This document shows positions 16,155 through 25,343 of a stretch of 64,000 nt of DNA, in pieces. Within the stretch, counting starts at the first letter, position 1, and each line of letters starts with the position of its first letter. The notes beneath the pieces are model-generated. The model ran no database searches, had not been told where the DNA came from, and saw nothing but the letters and a program-made list of their open reading frames with translations. This stretch comes from Euzebya rosea (GTDB lineage: Bacteria > Actinomycetota > Nitriliruptoria > Euzebyales > Euzebyaceae), in assembly GCF_003073135.1 (NCBI RefSeq), contig NZ_PGDQ01000005.1, forward strand, positions 248,001-312,000, written 5' to 3'. A program made the translations under genes and the position numbers.

Positions 16155-17074
16155 CCATCCGCATCGCGTTCTTCGGCACCCCCCACCCGGCGGTGCCGTC
16201 CCTCCGCGCGTTCCTCGACGCCGACGACGTCGAGGTCGTGGCCGTCGTCACCAACCCCGACCGACCAGCGGGAAGGGGACACGAGCTGACCCCACCACCC
16301 GTGAAGGTCGCCGCCCTCGACGCCGGACTCGACGTCTGGCAGCCGCAGAAGCCCCGCGAACGGCTGGAGGACCTGAAGGCCCTCGACGTCGACGCCTGTG
16401 CTGTCGTGGCCTACGGCTCGATCCTGCCGCAGGACGTCCTCGACGCCGGCGGCAAGGGGTTCGTCAACCTCCACTTCTCGTTGCTGCCCGCCTGGCGCGG
16501 CGCCGCACCCGTCCCCGCCAGCATCCTGGCCGGCGACACGACCACCGGCGTCACCTGCTTCCGGCTGGACGCCGGCATGGACACCGGTGACGTGCTGAGC
16601 CGCCACGAGGTCCGGATCCTGCCCGACGAGACCAGCGGCGAGCTGACCGAACGGCTGGCCGTGGCAGGCGGGCCCGTGCTCGTCGACGCCATCCGCGGGC
16701 TGGTCGACGGGTCGCTGTCGCTGCACCCGCAGGACCACGCCGCGGCCACCTACGCCTCCAAGGTCAGCCCCGAGGACGCACGCCTGGACCTGACCGACAG
16801 CGCCGAGCAGCTGGACCGCATGATCCGCGGCTACAACCCGATGCCCGGCGCCCACACCACCTTCGAGGGCACCCGGCTGAAGATCCACCGGGCCGTCCCG
16901 ATCGCCGACGTCGACGGCACACCCGGGCAGGTCGTCGGTGACGTCGACGGCCGCCCAGTGGTCGCCGTCGGCCGCGGTGGCCTGCGGCTGGACCAGGTCC
17001 AGCCGGCCGGCAAGCCCCGCATGGACGGACGCGACTTCGCCAACGGCTACCGACCCGAACGGCTGGGCTCGTGA
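16151..17074 (+). CDS. fmt: Methionyl-tRNA formyltransferase, probable CTG start
   Basis: A protein of about 307 residues that formylates initiator Met-tRNA with 10-formyl-THF. The catalytic motif is FVNLHFSLLPAWRGAAPVPA near residue 108, and LDAGMDTGDVL near 142 carries the catalytic Asp. The C-terminal domain binds tRNA. The family N-terminus RIAFFGTPHPAVPSL lies upstream of the first GTG (16193), and no ATG, GTG or TTG exists in frame before it. The frame reaches back to CTG 16151, which overlaps the def stop (CTGA) and has a strong AAGGAGAGGT ribosome site just upstream. I take this CTG as the start. The stop overlaps rsmB. Confidence 0.9.
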   Translation: MTIRIAFFGTPHPAVPSLRAFLDADDVEVVAVVTNPDRPAGRGHELTPPPVKVAALDAGLDVWQPQKPRERLEDLKALDVDACAVVAYGSILPQDVLDAGGKGFVNLHFSLLPAWRGAAPVPASILAGDTTTGVTCFRLDAGMDTGDVLSRHEVRILPDETSGELTERLAVAGGPVLVDAIRGLVDGSLSLHPQDHAAATYASKVSPEDARLDLTDSAEQLDRMIRGYNPMPGAHTTFEGTRLKIHRAVPIADVDGTPGQVVGDVDGRPVVAVGRGGLRLDQVQPAGKPRMDGRDFANGYRPERLGS

Positions 17075-18426
17075 GCGAGGAGGACCGGGTGGACACCGCC
17101 GCCGCCGAGGGCGCCGACCGGGCGGGCGTCGCCGCCCGCCAGACCGCGCTCGTCATCGTCATGCAGGTCCACGAGAACGACGCCTGGGCCTCACCCGTGG
17201 CCGACCGGATCCTGTCGAGGAGCCCGCTGGACCAGCAGGACCGGACCTTCGCCGCCAACCTGGCGTTCTCGACCCTGCGCTGGGAGGGCACCCTCGACTG
17301 GGTGCTGGCCAACGCCGTGTCCCGTGGCCTGGAGGCCGTCGAGGCCACGCTGCTGGACCTGCTCCGCATCGCCACGTGGGAGCTGCTGCACGGCAACCAG
17401 CCGGTCCACGCCGTCGTCGACTCCCACGTCGAGGTCGCCCGTGTCGTCGTCGGCCAGCGCGCCACCGGGTTCGTCAACGGGGTGCTGCGCAACATCGCCC
17501 GTCGCATCGACGACCTGCCGTGGCCCGACGAGGCCACCGACATGGGTCTCGGCCTGAAGTACGGCTACCCGTCGTGGGTCGCCCACGCCGCGGTCACGCG
17601 CTTCGGCGACGAACGGGCCGCAGCGGTGCTCGACGCCGGCAACCGTCCGGCTCCGCTCGTCCTGCGGGCCGTCGCCCCACGCGACGAGGTGCTCGCCGCG
17701 CTGGCCGCCGAGGGCATCGACGCCGAACCCGGCACGATGGCCCGCGATGCGATCGTCCTCGCCGACCGCATCCAGCCGGGGAAGCTCGCCGTGATCCGCG
17801 ACGGCCTTGCCATCGTGCAGGACCAGGCCTCCCAGGTCATCGGCCAGACCGCCGCCGCAGGCCTGCCGGCCGGTGCCACCGCCATCGACCTCTGTGCTGC
17901 ACCGGGCGGCAAGTCCACCCACCTGGCCCAGCAGGGGCTGCAGGTGACCGCCGTCGACCGGCACGCCGGCCGCTTGCGGCGAGCGGCCGAGATGGCCGAC
18001 CGCCTCGGCCTGGACATGGTGACCGTCACTGGCGACGGGGCCACCGTCGACCTGCCCGACGGGGTCGACCTCGTCCTGGTCGACGCGCCGTGCTCGGGCC
18101 TCGGGGTCGTCCGACGACGGCCGGAGCTGCGGTGGCGTCGCAGCCGCGAGGACGTCACGTCCATGACGGCGGTGCAGCAGCGGCTGCTGGAGCGCGCGGT
18201 GGATCTCGTCCGGCCGGGCGGCCGAGTGGTCTACTCGGTGTGCACCTGGACCTCCGACGAGGCCGACGACGTGGTCGCCCACGCCGTCGACGGTGGTCGC
18301 GTCACGGTTGCGGACGTCCCGCAGGTCGGGACGCCCACCCGGTTCGGCGTACAGATGGCGCCCGATCGCGATGAGGGAGATGGCATGTACATGGCGGTGC
18401 TGGAACGAACGGCGGAGGTGTCGTGA
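17071..18426 (+). CDS. rsmB: 16S rRNA cytosine-C5 methyltransferase
   Basis: A 451-residue enzyme, homologous to RsmB/Fmu, which methylates C967 of 16S rRNA. Residues about 20-150 form the NusB-like RNA-binding domain (QDRTFAANLAFSTLRWEG, GFVNGVLRNIARR). The Rossmann methyltransferase half has the SAM motif IDLCAAPGGKSTHLAQQG near 270. VDAPCSGLGVVRRRPELRW near 340 and SVCTWTSDEAD near 390 hold the two catalytic cysteines. GTG 17071 overlaps the fmt stop, and its stop overlaps the next gene's GTG, giving a tightly coupled def-fmt-rsmB-receiver/GGDEF series. Confidence 0.92.
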   Translation: MSEEDRVDTAAAEGADRAGVAARQTALVIVMQVHENDAWASPVADRILSRSPLDQQDRTFAANLAFSTLRWEGTLDWVLANAVSRGLEAVEATLLDLLRIATWELLHGNQPVHAVVDSHVEVARVVVGQRATGFVNGVLRNIARRIDDLPWPDEATDMGLGLKYGYPSWVAHAAVTRFGDERAAAVLDAGNRPAPLVLRAVAPRDEVLAALAAEGIDAEPGTMARDAIVLADRIQPGKLAVIRDGLAIVQDQASQVIGQTAAAGLPAGATAIDLCAAPGGKSTHLAQQGLQVTAVDRHAGRLRRAAEMADRLGLDMVTVTGDGATVDLPDGVDLVLVDAPCSGLGVVRRRPELRWRRSREDVTSMTAVQQRLLERAVDLVRPGGRVVYSVCTWTSDEADDVVAHAVDGGRVTVADVPQVGTPTRFGVQMAPDRDEGDGMYMAVLERTAEVS

Positions 18427-19361
18427 CCGCGGACAGGATCCTGGTCGTCGACAACGAAGCCGACATCCGGCGGTTCATCGAGGTCAACCTGCGGTTGGAG
18501 GGCTTCGAGGTCGTCTCGGCACCCGACGGCGAGCAGGGGTTGGCCGCGGCGTTCGAGGTGGACCCCAACCTGGTGCTGCTCGACGTGATGATGCCCGGCA
18601 TCGACGGCATCGAGGTCTGTCGACGACTGCGAGCCGACCCCCGCACCAGCCACATCCCGGTGATCCTCCTGACCGCCAAGTCGATGACGGTCGACAAGGT
18701 CGTCGGCCTGGCTGCGGGTGCCGACGACTACGTCCTGAAGCCCTTCGACCCGATGGAGCTCGTCGCCCGCGTCCGCACCACCATGCGCCGCGCCGCCGAC
18801 CTGCGAGGGGCCTCGCCCCTCACCGGGCTCCCCGGCAACCACCGCATCGAGAGCGAGATCGCCCGGCGGCTGGACCAGGGCCAGGACATCGCCGTCGCCT
18901 ACGTCGACCTGAACAACTTCAAGGCCTACAACGACCACTACGGCTTCCTCGAGGGCGACAAGGTCATCCAGTCGACCGCCCAGGTGTTGCGCGACGTCCT
19001 GACCGGCACCGCCTACGCCGAGGCGTTCCTCGGCCACATCGGCGGCGACGACTTCGTCATGCTGTTCCACCCGTCCCAGGCCGACGACGTCTGCAGCGAG
19101 GCGATCCGACGGTTCGACGAGATGATCCCGACCCTGTACGCCCCCGAGGACCGCGAGCGCGGCTACCTCGAGCTGCGGGACCGTCGCGGGGAGATGCGAC
19201 GCTTCGGCATGGTCTCCATCGCCATCGGGGTGACCACCAACGCCCACCGCACCTTCCTCGACCACCGCGACATCGTCGCCGTGGCCACCGAGATGAAGAC
19301 CCACGTCAAGAGCGCGCATCCCGACACCTCGGCCTACGCGTTGGACGGACGCACGGGCTGA
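18423..19361 (+). CDS. Response regulator with GGDEF-type output domain
   Basis: A 312-residue cytosolic protein. Residues 1-120 are a receiver domain (ILVVDNEADIRRFIEVNL, phospho-acceptor Asp in NLVLLDVMMPG, conserved Lys in DYVLKPFDP). Residues about 135-305 are a GGDEF domain that reads VDLNNFKAYNDHYGFLEGDK and GHIGGDDFVML, so the active loop is GGDDF and diguanylate cyclase activity is plausible. No RxxD inhibitory site precedes it. The GTG start overlaps the rsmB stop by 4 bp. No sensor kinase is adjacent; the nearest is the PAS kinase at 39904. The product could be c-di-GMP, or the domain could be a degenerate sensor. Confidence 0.87.
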   Translation: MTADRILVVDNEADIRRFIEVNLRLEGFEVVSAPDGEQGLAAAFEVDPNLVLLDVMMPGIDGIEVCRRLRADPRTSHIPVILLTAKSMTVDKVVGLAAGADDYVLKPFDPMELVARVRTTMRRAADLRGASPLTGLPGNHRIESEIARRLDQGQDIAVAYVDLNNFKAYNDHYGFLEGDKVIQSTAQVLRDVLTGTAYAEAFLGHIGGDDFVMLFHPSQADDVCSEAIRRFDEMIPTLYAPEDRERGYLELRDRRGEMRRFGMVSIAIGVTTNAHRTFLDHRDIVAVATEMKTHVKSAHPDTSAYALDGRTG

Positions 19362-19379
19362 CGTCGCGGCGTCGCCGCG

Positions 19380-19385
19380 TAGCGT
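19380..19385 (+). promoter_or_regulatory. Leaderless -10 element of the rib operon
   Basis: TAGCGT lies 6 nt before ribD GTG 19392, between the receiver-GGDEF gene and ribD. Transcription would start at or next to the GTG, which leaves no room for an FMN riboswitch. Confidence 0.55.
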
Positions 19386-19391
19386 GGGGAC

Positions 19392-20408
19392 GTGACCCTC
19401 CCCCGTGACCTCGAGATGATGGACCGCGCCTTCGCGCTGGCCGAGCACGGCCGCGGACGGACGTGTCCCAACCCGTTCGTCGGCTGCGTCATCGCCGACG
19501 CCGACGGCGCCCTGGTGGGGGAGGGATGGACCCAGCCGGCCGGCGGCTCCCACGCCGAGGTCGTGGCGCTGGCGATGGCCGGTGACCGCGCCCGCGGCGG
19601 CACGGCCTGGGTGACCCTCGAGCCGTGCAACCACCACGGCCGCACGCCACCGTGCAGCCAGGCGCTGCTCGACGCCGGGATCGCCCGGCTCGTGTACGCG
19701 CTGTCCGACCCCAACCCCGTGGCGATCGGCGGCGGGACGATGCTGGCCGAGGCAGGGGTCGAGGTCGTCCCCGACGCCGCCGTCGACCGGGCCCGACAGC
19801 AGCACGAGATCTTCCTCCACGGCATCGCGACCGGACGCCCGTTCGTGATCCTCAAGACCGCGACCAGCCTCGACGGGCGCATCGCCGACCACAGCGGCAC
19901 CTCGCAGTGGATCACCTCCCCGTCCACCCGCGCCCGTGGCCACGAGCTGCGCCGCGAGGTCGACGCCGTCCTCGTCGGCTCGGCCACGGCCCTGGCCGAC
20001 GACCCGTCGCTGACGGTCCGGCTGCCCGGCTGGGACGGCCCCCAACCCCGACGGGTCGTCCTCGACCGTCGTGGCCGCACCTCCGGCGCCGACCTGAAGC
20101 TGTTCACCGACGGTCTGGCCCCCACCACCGTGCTGGACACCCCTGACCCAGCCGCGGCCCTCGCGGCGCTGTGGGACCTCGGGGTGCACAGCGTGCTGGT
20201 CGAGGGTGGGGCTGGCGTCGCCGGTGCCTTCGTCGCCGCGGGGCTCGTGGACCGCTACGTCCTGCACCTCGGCAACGTCCTGCTCGGCGAGGGGCTCGGG
20301 GCGCTGTCGACGCGGGTGGCGCTCCCGGACGCGCCACGCCTGCGATTGGTGTCCGCGGAGCTGTCCGGTGACGATGTTGTCCTGACCGCCTACCCGAGGA
20401 CCCCCTGA
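19392..20408 (+). CDS. ribD: Bifunctional riboflavin deaminase/reductase
   Basis: A 338-residue enzyme for two steps of riboflavin synthesis. The N-terminal deaminase has the zinc motif SHAEVVALAMAG near residue 53 and EPCNHHGRTPPCSQAL near 77. The C-terminal NADPH-dependent reductase begins near 150 (FVILKTATSLDGRIAD, SQWITSPSTRARGHELR) and ends with VEGGAGVAGAFVAAGLVD. GTG 19392 lies just behind a TAGCGT -10 box. It is the first of four contiguous genes that complete the pathway. Confidence 0.94.
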   Translation: MTLPRDLEMMDRAFALAEHGRGRTCPNPFVGCVIADADGALVGEGWTQPAGGSHAEVVALAMAGDRARGGTAWVTLEPCNHHGRTPPCSQALLDAGIARLVYALSDPNPVAIGGGTMLAEAGVEVVPDAAVDRARQQHEIFLHGIATGRPFVILKTATSLDGRIADHSGTSQWITSPSTRARGHELRREVDAVLVGSATALADDPSLTVRLPGWDGPQPRRVVLDRRGRTSGADLKLFTDGLAPTTVLDTPDPAAALAALWDLGVHSVLVEGGAGVAGAFVAAGLVDRYVLHLGNVLLGEGLGALSTRVALPDAPRLRLVSAELSGDDVVLTAYPRTP

Positions 20409-20411
20409 GCC

Positions 20412-21044
20412 ATGTTCACCGGACTGATCGAAGAGGTGGGCGTCGTGCGCGTCCTCGACACCCGAGAGGGCGGCGGCACCATCACCCTGGAGGCCCCGCT
20501 GGTCGTGGAGGACGCGTCCATCGGTGACTCCATCGCCGTCAACGGCGTGTGCCTGACCGTGACCGAGCTGCACGACGCACCGGCCGGCTTCAGCGCCGAG
20601 ATGATGGGCGAGACGCTGGTCCGCTCGGCGCTCGCCGACCTGGTCGAGGGCGACCCGGTCAACCTCGAACGGGCCATGAAGGCCGACGCCCGCTTGGGCG
20701 GCCACATGGTGCAGGGCCATGTCGACGGCGTCGGCACCGTGCGGCTGATCCAGCCACACGAGGAGTGGACGACGGTCACCTACGACCTGCCGCCGCAGCT
20801 GGCGCCCTACGTGGTGGAGAAGGGGTCGATCACCATCGACGGCACCTCCCTGACCGTCACCGACGCGGGCGAGGACCACTTCTCCGTCGGCCTGATCCCC
20901 CACACCATGGCCGTGACCGTCCACGGACGGCGCAAGGTCGGCGACCGCGTCAACCTCGAGGTCGACGTCATCGCCAAGTACGTGGAGCGGCAGCTCGCCG
21001 CCCACCTGAACGCCCACGAGGCGAGGAGCACCAGCCGTGTCTGA
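20412..21044 (+). CDS. ribE: Riboflavin synthase, alpha subunit
   Basis: A 210-residue enzyme that dismutates two lumazines into riboflavin and the pyrimidine. It shows the internal duplication of the family. Each half repeats the pattern seen in [23 protein letters not shown] and [12 protein letters not shown] at the N-terminal half, and [25 protein letters not shown] and [13 protein letters not shown] at the second. The start is 3 bp after ribD. The 3' end overlaps ribBA by 8 bp. Confidence 0.95.
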   Translation: MFTGLIEEVGVVRVLDTREGGGTITLEAPLVVEDASIGDSIAVNGVCLTVTELHDAPAGFSAEMMGETLVRSALADLVEGDPVNLERAMKADARLGGHMVQGHVDGVGTVRLIQPHEEWTTVTYDLPPQLAPYVVEKGSITIDGTSLTVTDAGEDHFSVGLIPHTMAVTVHGRRKVGDRVNLEVDVIAKYVERQLAAHLNAHEARSTSRV

Positions 21045-22305
21045 CGTCCAGTTCACCCCGATCCCGGACGCCATCGCCGCCATCGGCCGCGGCGAGATGG
21101 TCGTCGTCGTCGACGACGAGGACCGCGAGAACGAGGGCGACCTCATCATGGCCGCCGAGGCCGTGACCCCCGAGAAGATCGCGTTCTTCCTCCACCACAC
21201 CTCCGGCTACATCTGCACCGCCATCACCGGCGAACGGGCACAGCAGCTGGACCTGCCGCCGATGGTGGACAACAACACCGACCGGATGAAGACGGCCTAC
21301 CTGATCACCGTCGACGCCCGCCAGGGCACGTCGACGGGCATCTCCGCGGCCGACCGCGCCCAGACGATCCATGCGCTGGTCGACCCGGCGACCCGACCGG
21401 AGGACCTGACCCGCCCCGGCCACATCGTGCCGCTGGAGGCCAAGCCGGGCGGCGTGCTCAAGCGCGCCGGTCACACCGAGGCGGCCGTCGACCTGGCCCG
21501 CCTCGCCGGCATGGAGCCGGCCGGGGTGCTGTGCGAGATCGTCGACGCCAAGAAGACCGACATGGCCCGCCTCCCCGAGCTGACGGAGTTCGCGAGGGAG
21601 CACGACCTCAAGCTGATCAGCATCGCGGACCTGATCGCCTGGCGCCGACGGTCCGAGCGGCTGGTCACCCGCGTCGCCGAGGCCGAGATCCCCACCCCCT
21701 ACGGCATCTTCCGCGCGGTCGGCTACACCTCGGAGATGGACAACCACGACCACATCGCGCTGGTCTACGGCCACCCCGAGAACAAGCCGAACGTGATGGT
21801 CCGCATGCACTCCGAATGCCTGACCGGGGACATCTTCGGGTCCCTGCGCTGCGACTGCGGGCCGCAGCTGCACGATGCGATGCGGCAGATCGCCGAGGAG
21901 GGCGAGGGGGTCATCGTCTACATCCGTGGCCACGAGGGACGCGGCATCGGGATCATGCACAAGCTGCAGGCCTACAAGCTGCAGGACGCCGGCCGCGACA
22001 CCGTCGAGGCCAACATCGAGCTGGGCTTCCCGGCGGACTCCCGCGACTACGGCACGGGGGCCCAGATCCTCGTCGACCTCGGCCTGTCCACCCTGCGGCT
22101 GCTGTCCAACAACCCGGCCAAGCGGGCGGGGCTGGAGGGCTACGGCCTGGAGATCGTCGAGCGGGTCCCGATCGAGACCGCCCCGACGACGGAGAACCTG
22201 CGCTACCTGCGCACCAAGCGGGATCGGATGGGCCACGATCTGACCCGTCTCGAGACCAGCGACGACACCACGAGCCAGGAGACGAACACCGATGCGAGTG
22301 CATGA
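21037..22305 (+). CDS. ribBA: DHBP synthase / GTP cyclohydrolase II fusion
   Basis: A 422-residue fusion that supplies both precursors of riboflavin. The N-terminal RibB domain has [20 protein letters not shown] near 23 and [14 protein letters not shown] near 145. The RibA domain starts about 215 and has the zinc cysteines in [17 protein letters not shown] near 268, then [20 protein letters not shown]. Both active sites look intact. GTG 21037 lies within the ribE 3' end. The last 14 bp overlap the ribH start. Confidence 0.95.
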   Translation: MSDVQFTPIPDAIAAIGRGEMVVVVDDEDRENEGDLIMAAEAVTPEKIAFFLHHTSGYICTAITGERAQQLDLPPMVDNNTDRMKTAYLITVDARQGTSTGISAADRAQTIHALVDPATRPEDLTRPGHIVPLEAKPGGVLKRAGHTEAAVDLARLAGMEPAGVLCEIVDAKKTDMARLPELTEFAREHDLKLISIADLIAWRRRSERLVTRVAEAEIPTPYGIFRAVGYTSEMDNHDHIALVYGHPENKPNVMVRMHSECLTGDIFGSLRCDCGPQLHDAMRQIAEEGEGVIVYIRGHEGRGIGIMHKLQAYKLQDAGRDTVEANIELGFPADSRDYGTGAQILVDLGLSTLRLLSNNPAKRAGLEGYGLEIVERVPIETAPTTENLRYLRTKRDRMGHDLTRLETSDDTTSQETNTDASA

Positions 22306-22750
22306 GGGCAGCCTCGACGGCAGCGGCCTGCGGGTCGCCGTGGTCGCCAGCCGGTTCAACGACACGATCGTGCAGCGCCTGGTCGACGGCGCGGTCTCGT
22401 GCCTGACCAAGCACGGCGTCGGGGACGACGACATCGACCTGTACTGGGTCCCGGGCGCGTGGGAGATCCCCGTGGTCGCCCAGCGGATCGCCAAGGCGGG
22501 GGCCGTCGACGCGGTCGTCGCCCTCGGCCTCGTCGTCCGCGGGCAGACCGCCCACTTCGAGTACGTCGCCGGTGAGTCCGCGGCCCTCGGTCGGGTTGCC
22601 CTGGAGACCGGCATTCCCATGTCCTTCGGCGTCCTGACGACGGAGACCTGGGAGCAGGCGCAGGACCGCGCCGGCGGCAAGATGGGCAACAAGGGCTGGG
22701 AGGCGGCGCAGGCCGCGCTCGAGACCGCCACGCTGCTGAAGTCGTTGTAG
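22292..22750 (+). CDS. ribH: 6,7-dimethyl-8-ribityllumazine synthase
   Basis: A 152-residue capsid-forming enzyme that makes the immediate precursor of riboflavin. Motifs are [18 protein letters not shown] near residue 18, [13 protein letters not shown] near 52 and [14 protein letters not shown] near 80 with the catalytic His. [19 protein letters not shown] binds phosphate. ATG 22292 overlaps the ribBA end by 14 bp. It closes the riboflavin operon; the next gene begins 13 bp later but belongs to a different function. Confidence 0.95.
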   Translation: MRVHEGSLDGSGLRVAVVASRFNDTIVQRLVDGAVSCLTKHGVGDDDIDLYWVPGAWEIPVVAQRIAKAGAVDAVVALGLVVRGQTAHFEYVAGESAALGRVALETGIPMSFGVLTTETWEQAQDRAGGKMGNKGWEAAQAALETATLLKSL

Positions 22751-22763
22751 GCCGCAGCCGTCG

Positions 22764-24515
22764 ATGGGGGGCGTCGGCAGGATCGTTGGACAGGTGGTCG
22801 GCCCCGCCGTCCTCGTGGGCCTGGCCGTCCTCGTCGTCGCGCCCCGCTGGACCGAGGTGCACGCGGCCGGCGGCCTGCCGTCGGCTGGGGTCACGGTCGT
22901 CGTGGCGGCCGCCAACGTCGTCGCCAACGTCGGCCTGGCCCGGACGTGGGTCGCGCTCGTGCGCACCGGCACCCCGGACGTGGACGTGGCGGCGGCGGTA
23001 CGGGCACACGCGGTGTCCCTGCCCGCCCGGTACCTCGCCCCCGGCGGCCACATCCCCGCCAGGGCGGCGGCAGCCCGACGACACGGCCTGCCGGTGGCCG
23101 CAGGGGTGGGGCTCGGTGGCGTCGAGCTGCTGCTGTCGGTCCTGATCCTTTCGTTGCTGTCGCTGGTGACGCTGCCGGGCTGGATGGCCGTCGACGACGC
23201 CGGGAGGACGGCATGGCTGGCGGTCCTTCCCGCGGGCGCCGCCCTCGCACTCCTCGTCGCTCCCGACCGCACGATGGCCCTGGCCGGCGGTGCGGTCCGC
23301 ATCCTCGGCAGCCCGTTCCCGTCGGGGCCGGTCGATCGACTGGTCCGCCAGCTGGATGGGGGAGGGATGGAGACCGGCCGTCGTTCGGGACGGCTCGTGC
23401 GCGGGGTGGCGCTGCGCTACGTCGGGGTGCTCGGGGTGCGCGGCCTGGGGTTCGTCGTCCTGGGGGTGGCCGTTGCCGGTCGGGCCGACGGTCGAGGCGT
23501 GGCTGCCCTGCTCGGCGCGTTCGCGGTGAGCAACCTGGTCGGCCGCGTCGTCGTGATCGCCCCGGCTGGCCTCGGCGTGCGCGAGGCCATGCTGACGGCG
23601 GTGCTGGCGCCCACCGTCGGCCTCGGTCCGGCAGGGGCCATCGCGCTGCTGGCGCGGTTGCTGGACGCCCTCGCCGAGGCGGTCTTCGTGGGCGCGGCGC
23701 TGCTGTGGCGTGGGTCCGGACCAGCCGACGGGTTCGTGGAGGGGGCACGCCTCGTGCTGCCCGATGCGACCATCGTCGTCCTCGGGACGGTCCACCAGCG
23801 CACCTGGTCACGTGTGGCGAACGGGCTGCGGGGGTCACAGCGGGTGTGGTGCAAGCAGCACCTGGACCGTCGCCGCCGGCCCGACCCCACCAGTGCGACG
23901 GCCCAGGCCCGTGCGGCGAACCGGGCGGCGGCGGTGGGGCTGCCAGCCGTCCCGCCCGTCGCCGTGCTGGGGGACCGGGCGGTCACCGTCCATCCCTGGA
24001 TCGACGTCGAGGTTCCCGGCGACCGGCTGCTCGAGCTGCTCGCCCTGCTGCCGGTCGGGCGGATCGACGGCACCGGGACCGTGCCGTTGTTCGGGGTGGA
24101 TGCCGTGATGGCCGGGCCCAGCGGACCGGTGCTGCTGGACCTGCCGGATCGGGTCGGGACGGTCGAGCAGCAGGCCGCCGAGCTGGTCGCCAGCGCCCTG
24201 CGGACCAGGTGGGGCCGGCCGCTCCGCGGGTTCGTGGCCGGACCGGACTGGGCCGGTGCCGCGGCGGTCGCGGCGATGCTGCCCGTCCGACCACGACTCG
24301 ACGCGGTCGAGCAGGCGCATCGGTCGTGGTGGCGGGCGAGGCAGGGGGAGTGGGTCGGCCGGACCCGGCTGGACGCCGCGAGCCGCCTCGTCGGCGTCCA
24401 CACCGTCGGGCTGCGCTACCACCTGCGCGTCCTCGACGGCCTCCGGAGCGGACGCCTGGTCCTGCCGCCCGACCGCGCCGCGTCGGTGGCCCCCGTCGTC
24501 GAGGTCGGCCCGTGA
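22764..24515 (+). CDS. Polytopic LPG-synthase-TM-like protein with soluble C-terminal domain
   Basis: A 583-residue membrane protein. Residues about 1-310 hold several hydrophobic helices (for example VGPAVLVGLAVLVVAP, VELLLSVLILSLLSLVTLPG, LAVLPAGAALALLVAP). They resemble the lysylphosphatidylglycerol synthase TM family (UPF0104), including a conserved-looking VVVIAPAGLGVREAMLTAVL near 265. Residues about 320-583 are soluble. They contain WCKQHLDRRRR and DRAVTVHPWIDVEVPG, which recall a degenerate phosphotransferase but lack a clear catalytic motif. It is followed by a methyltransferase gene overlapping by 4 bp (GTGA). A role in lipid or glycan export is possible; the substrate is unknown. 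Confidence 0.7.
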   Translation: MGGVGRIVGQVVGPAVLVGLAVLVVAPRWTEVHAAGGLPSAGVTVVVAAANVVANVGLARTWVALVRTGTPDVDVAAAVRAHAVSLPARYLAPGGHIPARAAAARRHGLPVAAGVGLGGVELLLSVLILSLLSLVTLPGWMAVDDAGRTAWLAVLPAGAALALLVAPDRTMALAGGAVRILGSPFPSGPVDRLVRQLDGGGMETGRRSGRLVRGVALRYVGVLGVRGLGFVVLGVAVAGRADGRGVAALLGAFAVSNLVGRVVVIAPAGLGVREAMLTAVLAPTVGLGPAGAIALLARLLDALAEAVFVGAALLWRGSGPADGFVEGARLVLPDATIVVLGTVHQRTWSRVANGLRGSQRVWCKQHLDRRRRPDPTSATAQARAANRAAAVGLPAVPPVAVLGDRAVTVHPWIDVEVPGDRLLELLALLPVGRIDGTGTVPLFGVDAVMAGPSGPVLLDLPDRVGTVEQQAAELVASALRTRWGRPLRGFVAGPDWAGAAAVAAMLPVRPRLDAVEQAHRSWWRARQGEWVGRTRLDAASRLVGVHTVGLRYHLRVLDGLRSGRLVLPPDRAASVAPVVEVGP

Positions 24516-25243
24516 CGGGCCCGGCCAGCACGGATCCGGCGAGCACGGACCCGGCCAGCACGGATCGGGCCACACGGATCCGGTACGTCACGGCGGACGG
24601 GGCCCGCCGCTACGCAGCCGACCTCCGCCACCCGGTCGCCCGCGTGATCACCGCCGGCGAGCGTCGTGCCGTCCGTCGGGCGGTCGCCGCCGCACACCGG
24701 CGGTCGTCGGGCGACGGGGGGACCCACGTCGCATTTCGCGACATGGTGTGGCTGGACGTGGCCGCCGGGTCGGGGAAGCTGGTCGACGCCGGGCTCCCCC
24801 CACGTCGCATCGCGGTCGACGTGTCCGCGGCGATGCTGGCCGAGGACCGCAGCGGCCATCCGGCGGTCGTCGGCGACGCACGAGCCCTGCCCTTCGCCGA
24901 CGGGGCCGTCGACGTGGTCGTCGTCCTCCGCCTGCTGCACCGGTGCAGCGACGAGATGGTCCGGGCGGTGGTGGCCGAGGGGCTGCGTGTGGCCCGACAC
25001 GGCGTGGTCATCAGCGACGTGCGTCCCACCCCGTCGTGGCGCGCCCGAGCGCGGCGGGTGCTCGGCCGCAGTCCGGCACCGATCGGTCGCAGCCGGAGCC
25101 GGCTGACCCGTCTCGTGGCCGACAGCGGCGGCCTGGTGGCCGCCGACCTCCCCACGGTGCCGCTCCTCTCCAGCGGGCGTGTCGCGCTGATCACGAGCAC
25201 GGAATCGAGATTTCGAGTCACCAAACCGCTGCTGAACCATTGA
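24512..25243 (+). CDS. Class I SAM-dependent methyltransferase
   Basis: A 243-residue protein with a Rossmann methyltransferase core. The SAM-binding motif reads WLDVAAGSGKLVDAGLPP near residue 78, followed by IAVDVSAAMLAED, VVGDARALPFADGAVDVVVV and a C-terminal strand region. This is the methyltransferase-11 type, acting on small molecules or lipids. The first residues contain three PASTD repeats encoded by 15-bp DNA repeats (about 24521-24565), a probable slippage product. GTG 24512 overlaps the preceding membrane protein gene, so the two probably act together. Substrate unknown. Confidence 0.8.
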   Translation: MTGPASTDPASTDPASTDRATRIRYVTADGARRYAADLRHPVARVITAGERRAVRRAVAAAHRRSSGDGGTHVAFRDMVWLDVAAGSGKLVDAGLPPRRIAVDVSAAMLAEDRSGHPAVVGDARALPFADGAVDVVVVLRLLHRCSDEMVRAVVAEGLRVARHGVVISDVRPTPSWRARARRVLGRSPAPIGRSRSRLTRLVADSGGLVAADLPTVPLLSSGRVALITSTESRFRVTKPLLNH

Positions 25244-25343
25244 CCAGTTCAGCGTGGCCCCCTAGGTATTGCGCTCTCCGAAACGGAAGTGCGCTCAGCG
25301 GAACGCCGCGTTGGGTGTGCTTCCCCCGCCTCGAGGAGTGCAC

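Noticed and set aside
18231-21200. 989-codon minus-strand open frame
   Set aside because: It covers the clearly coding receiver-GGDEF, ribD and ribE genes on the other strand and has no recognisable motif.
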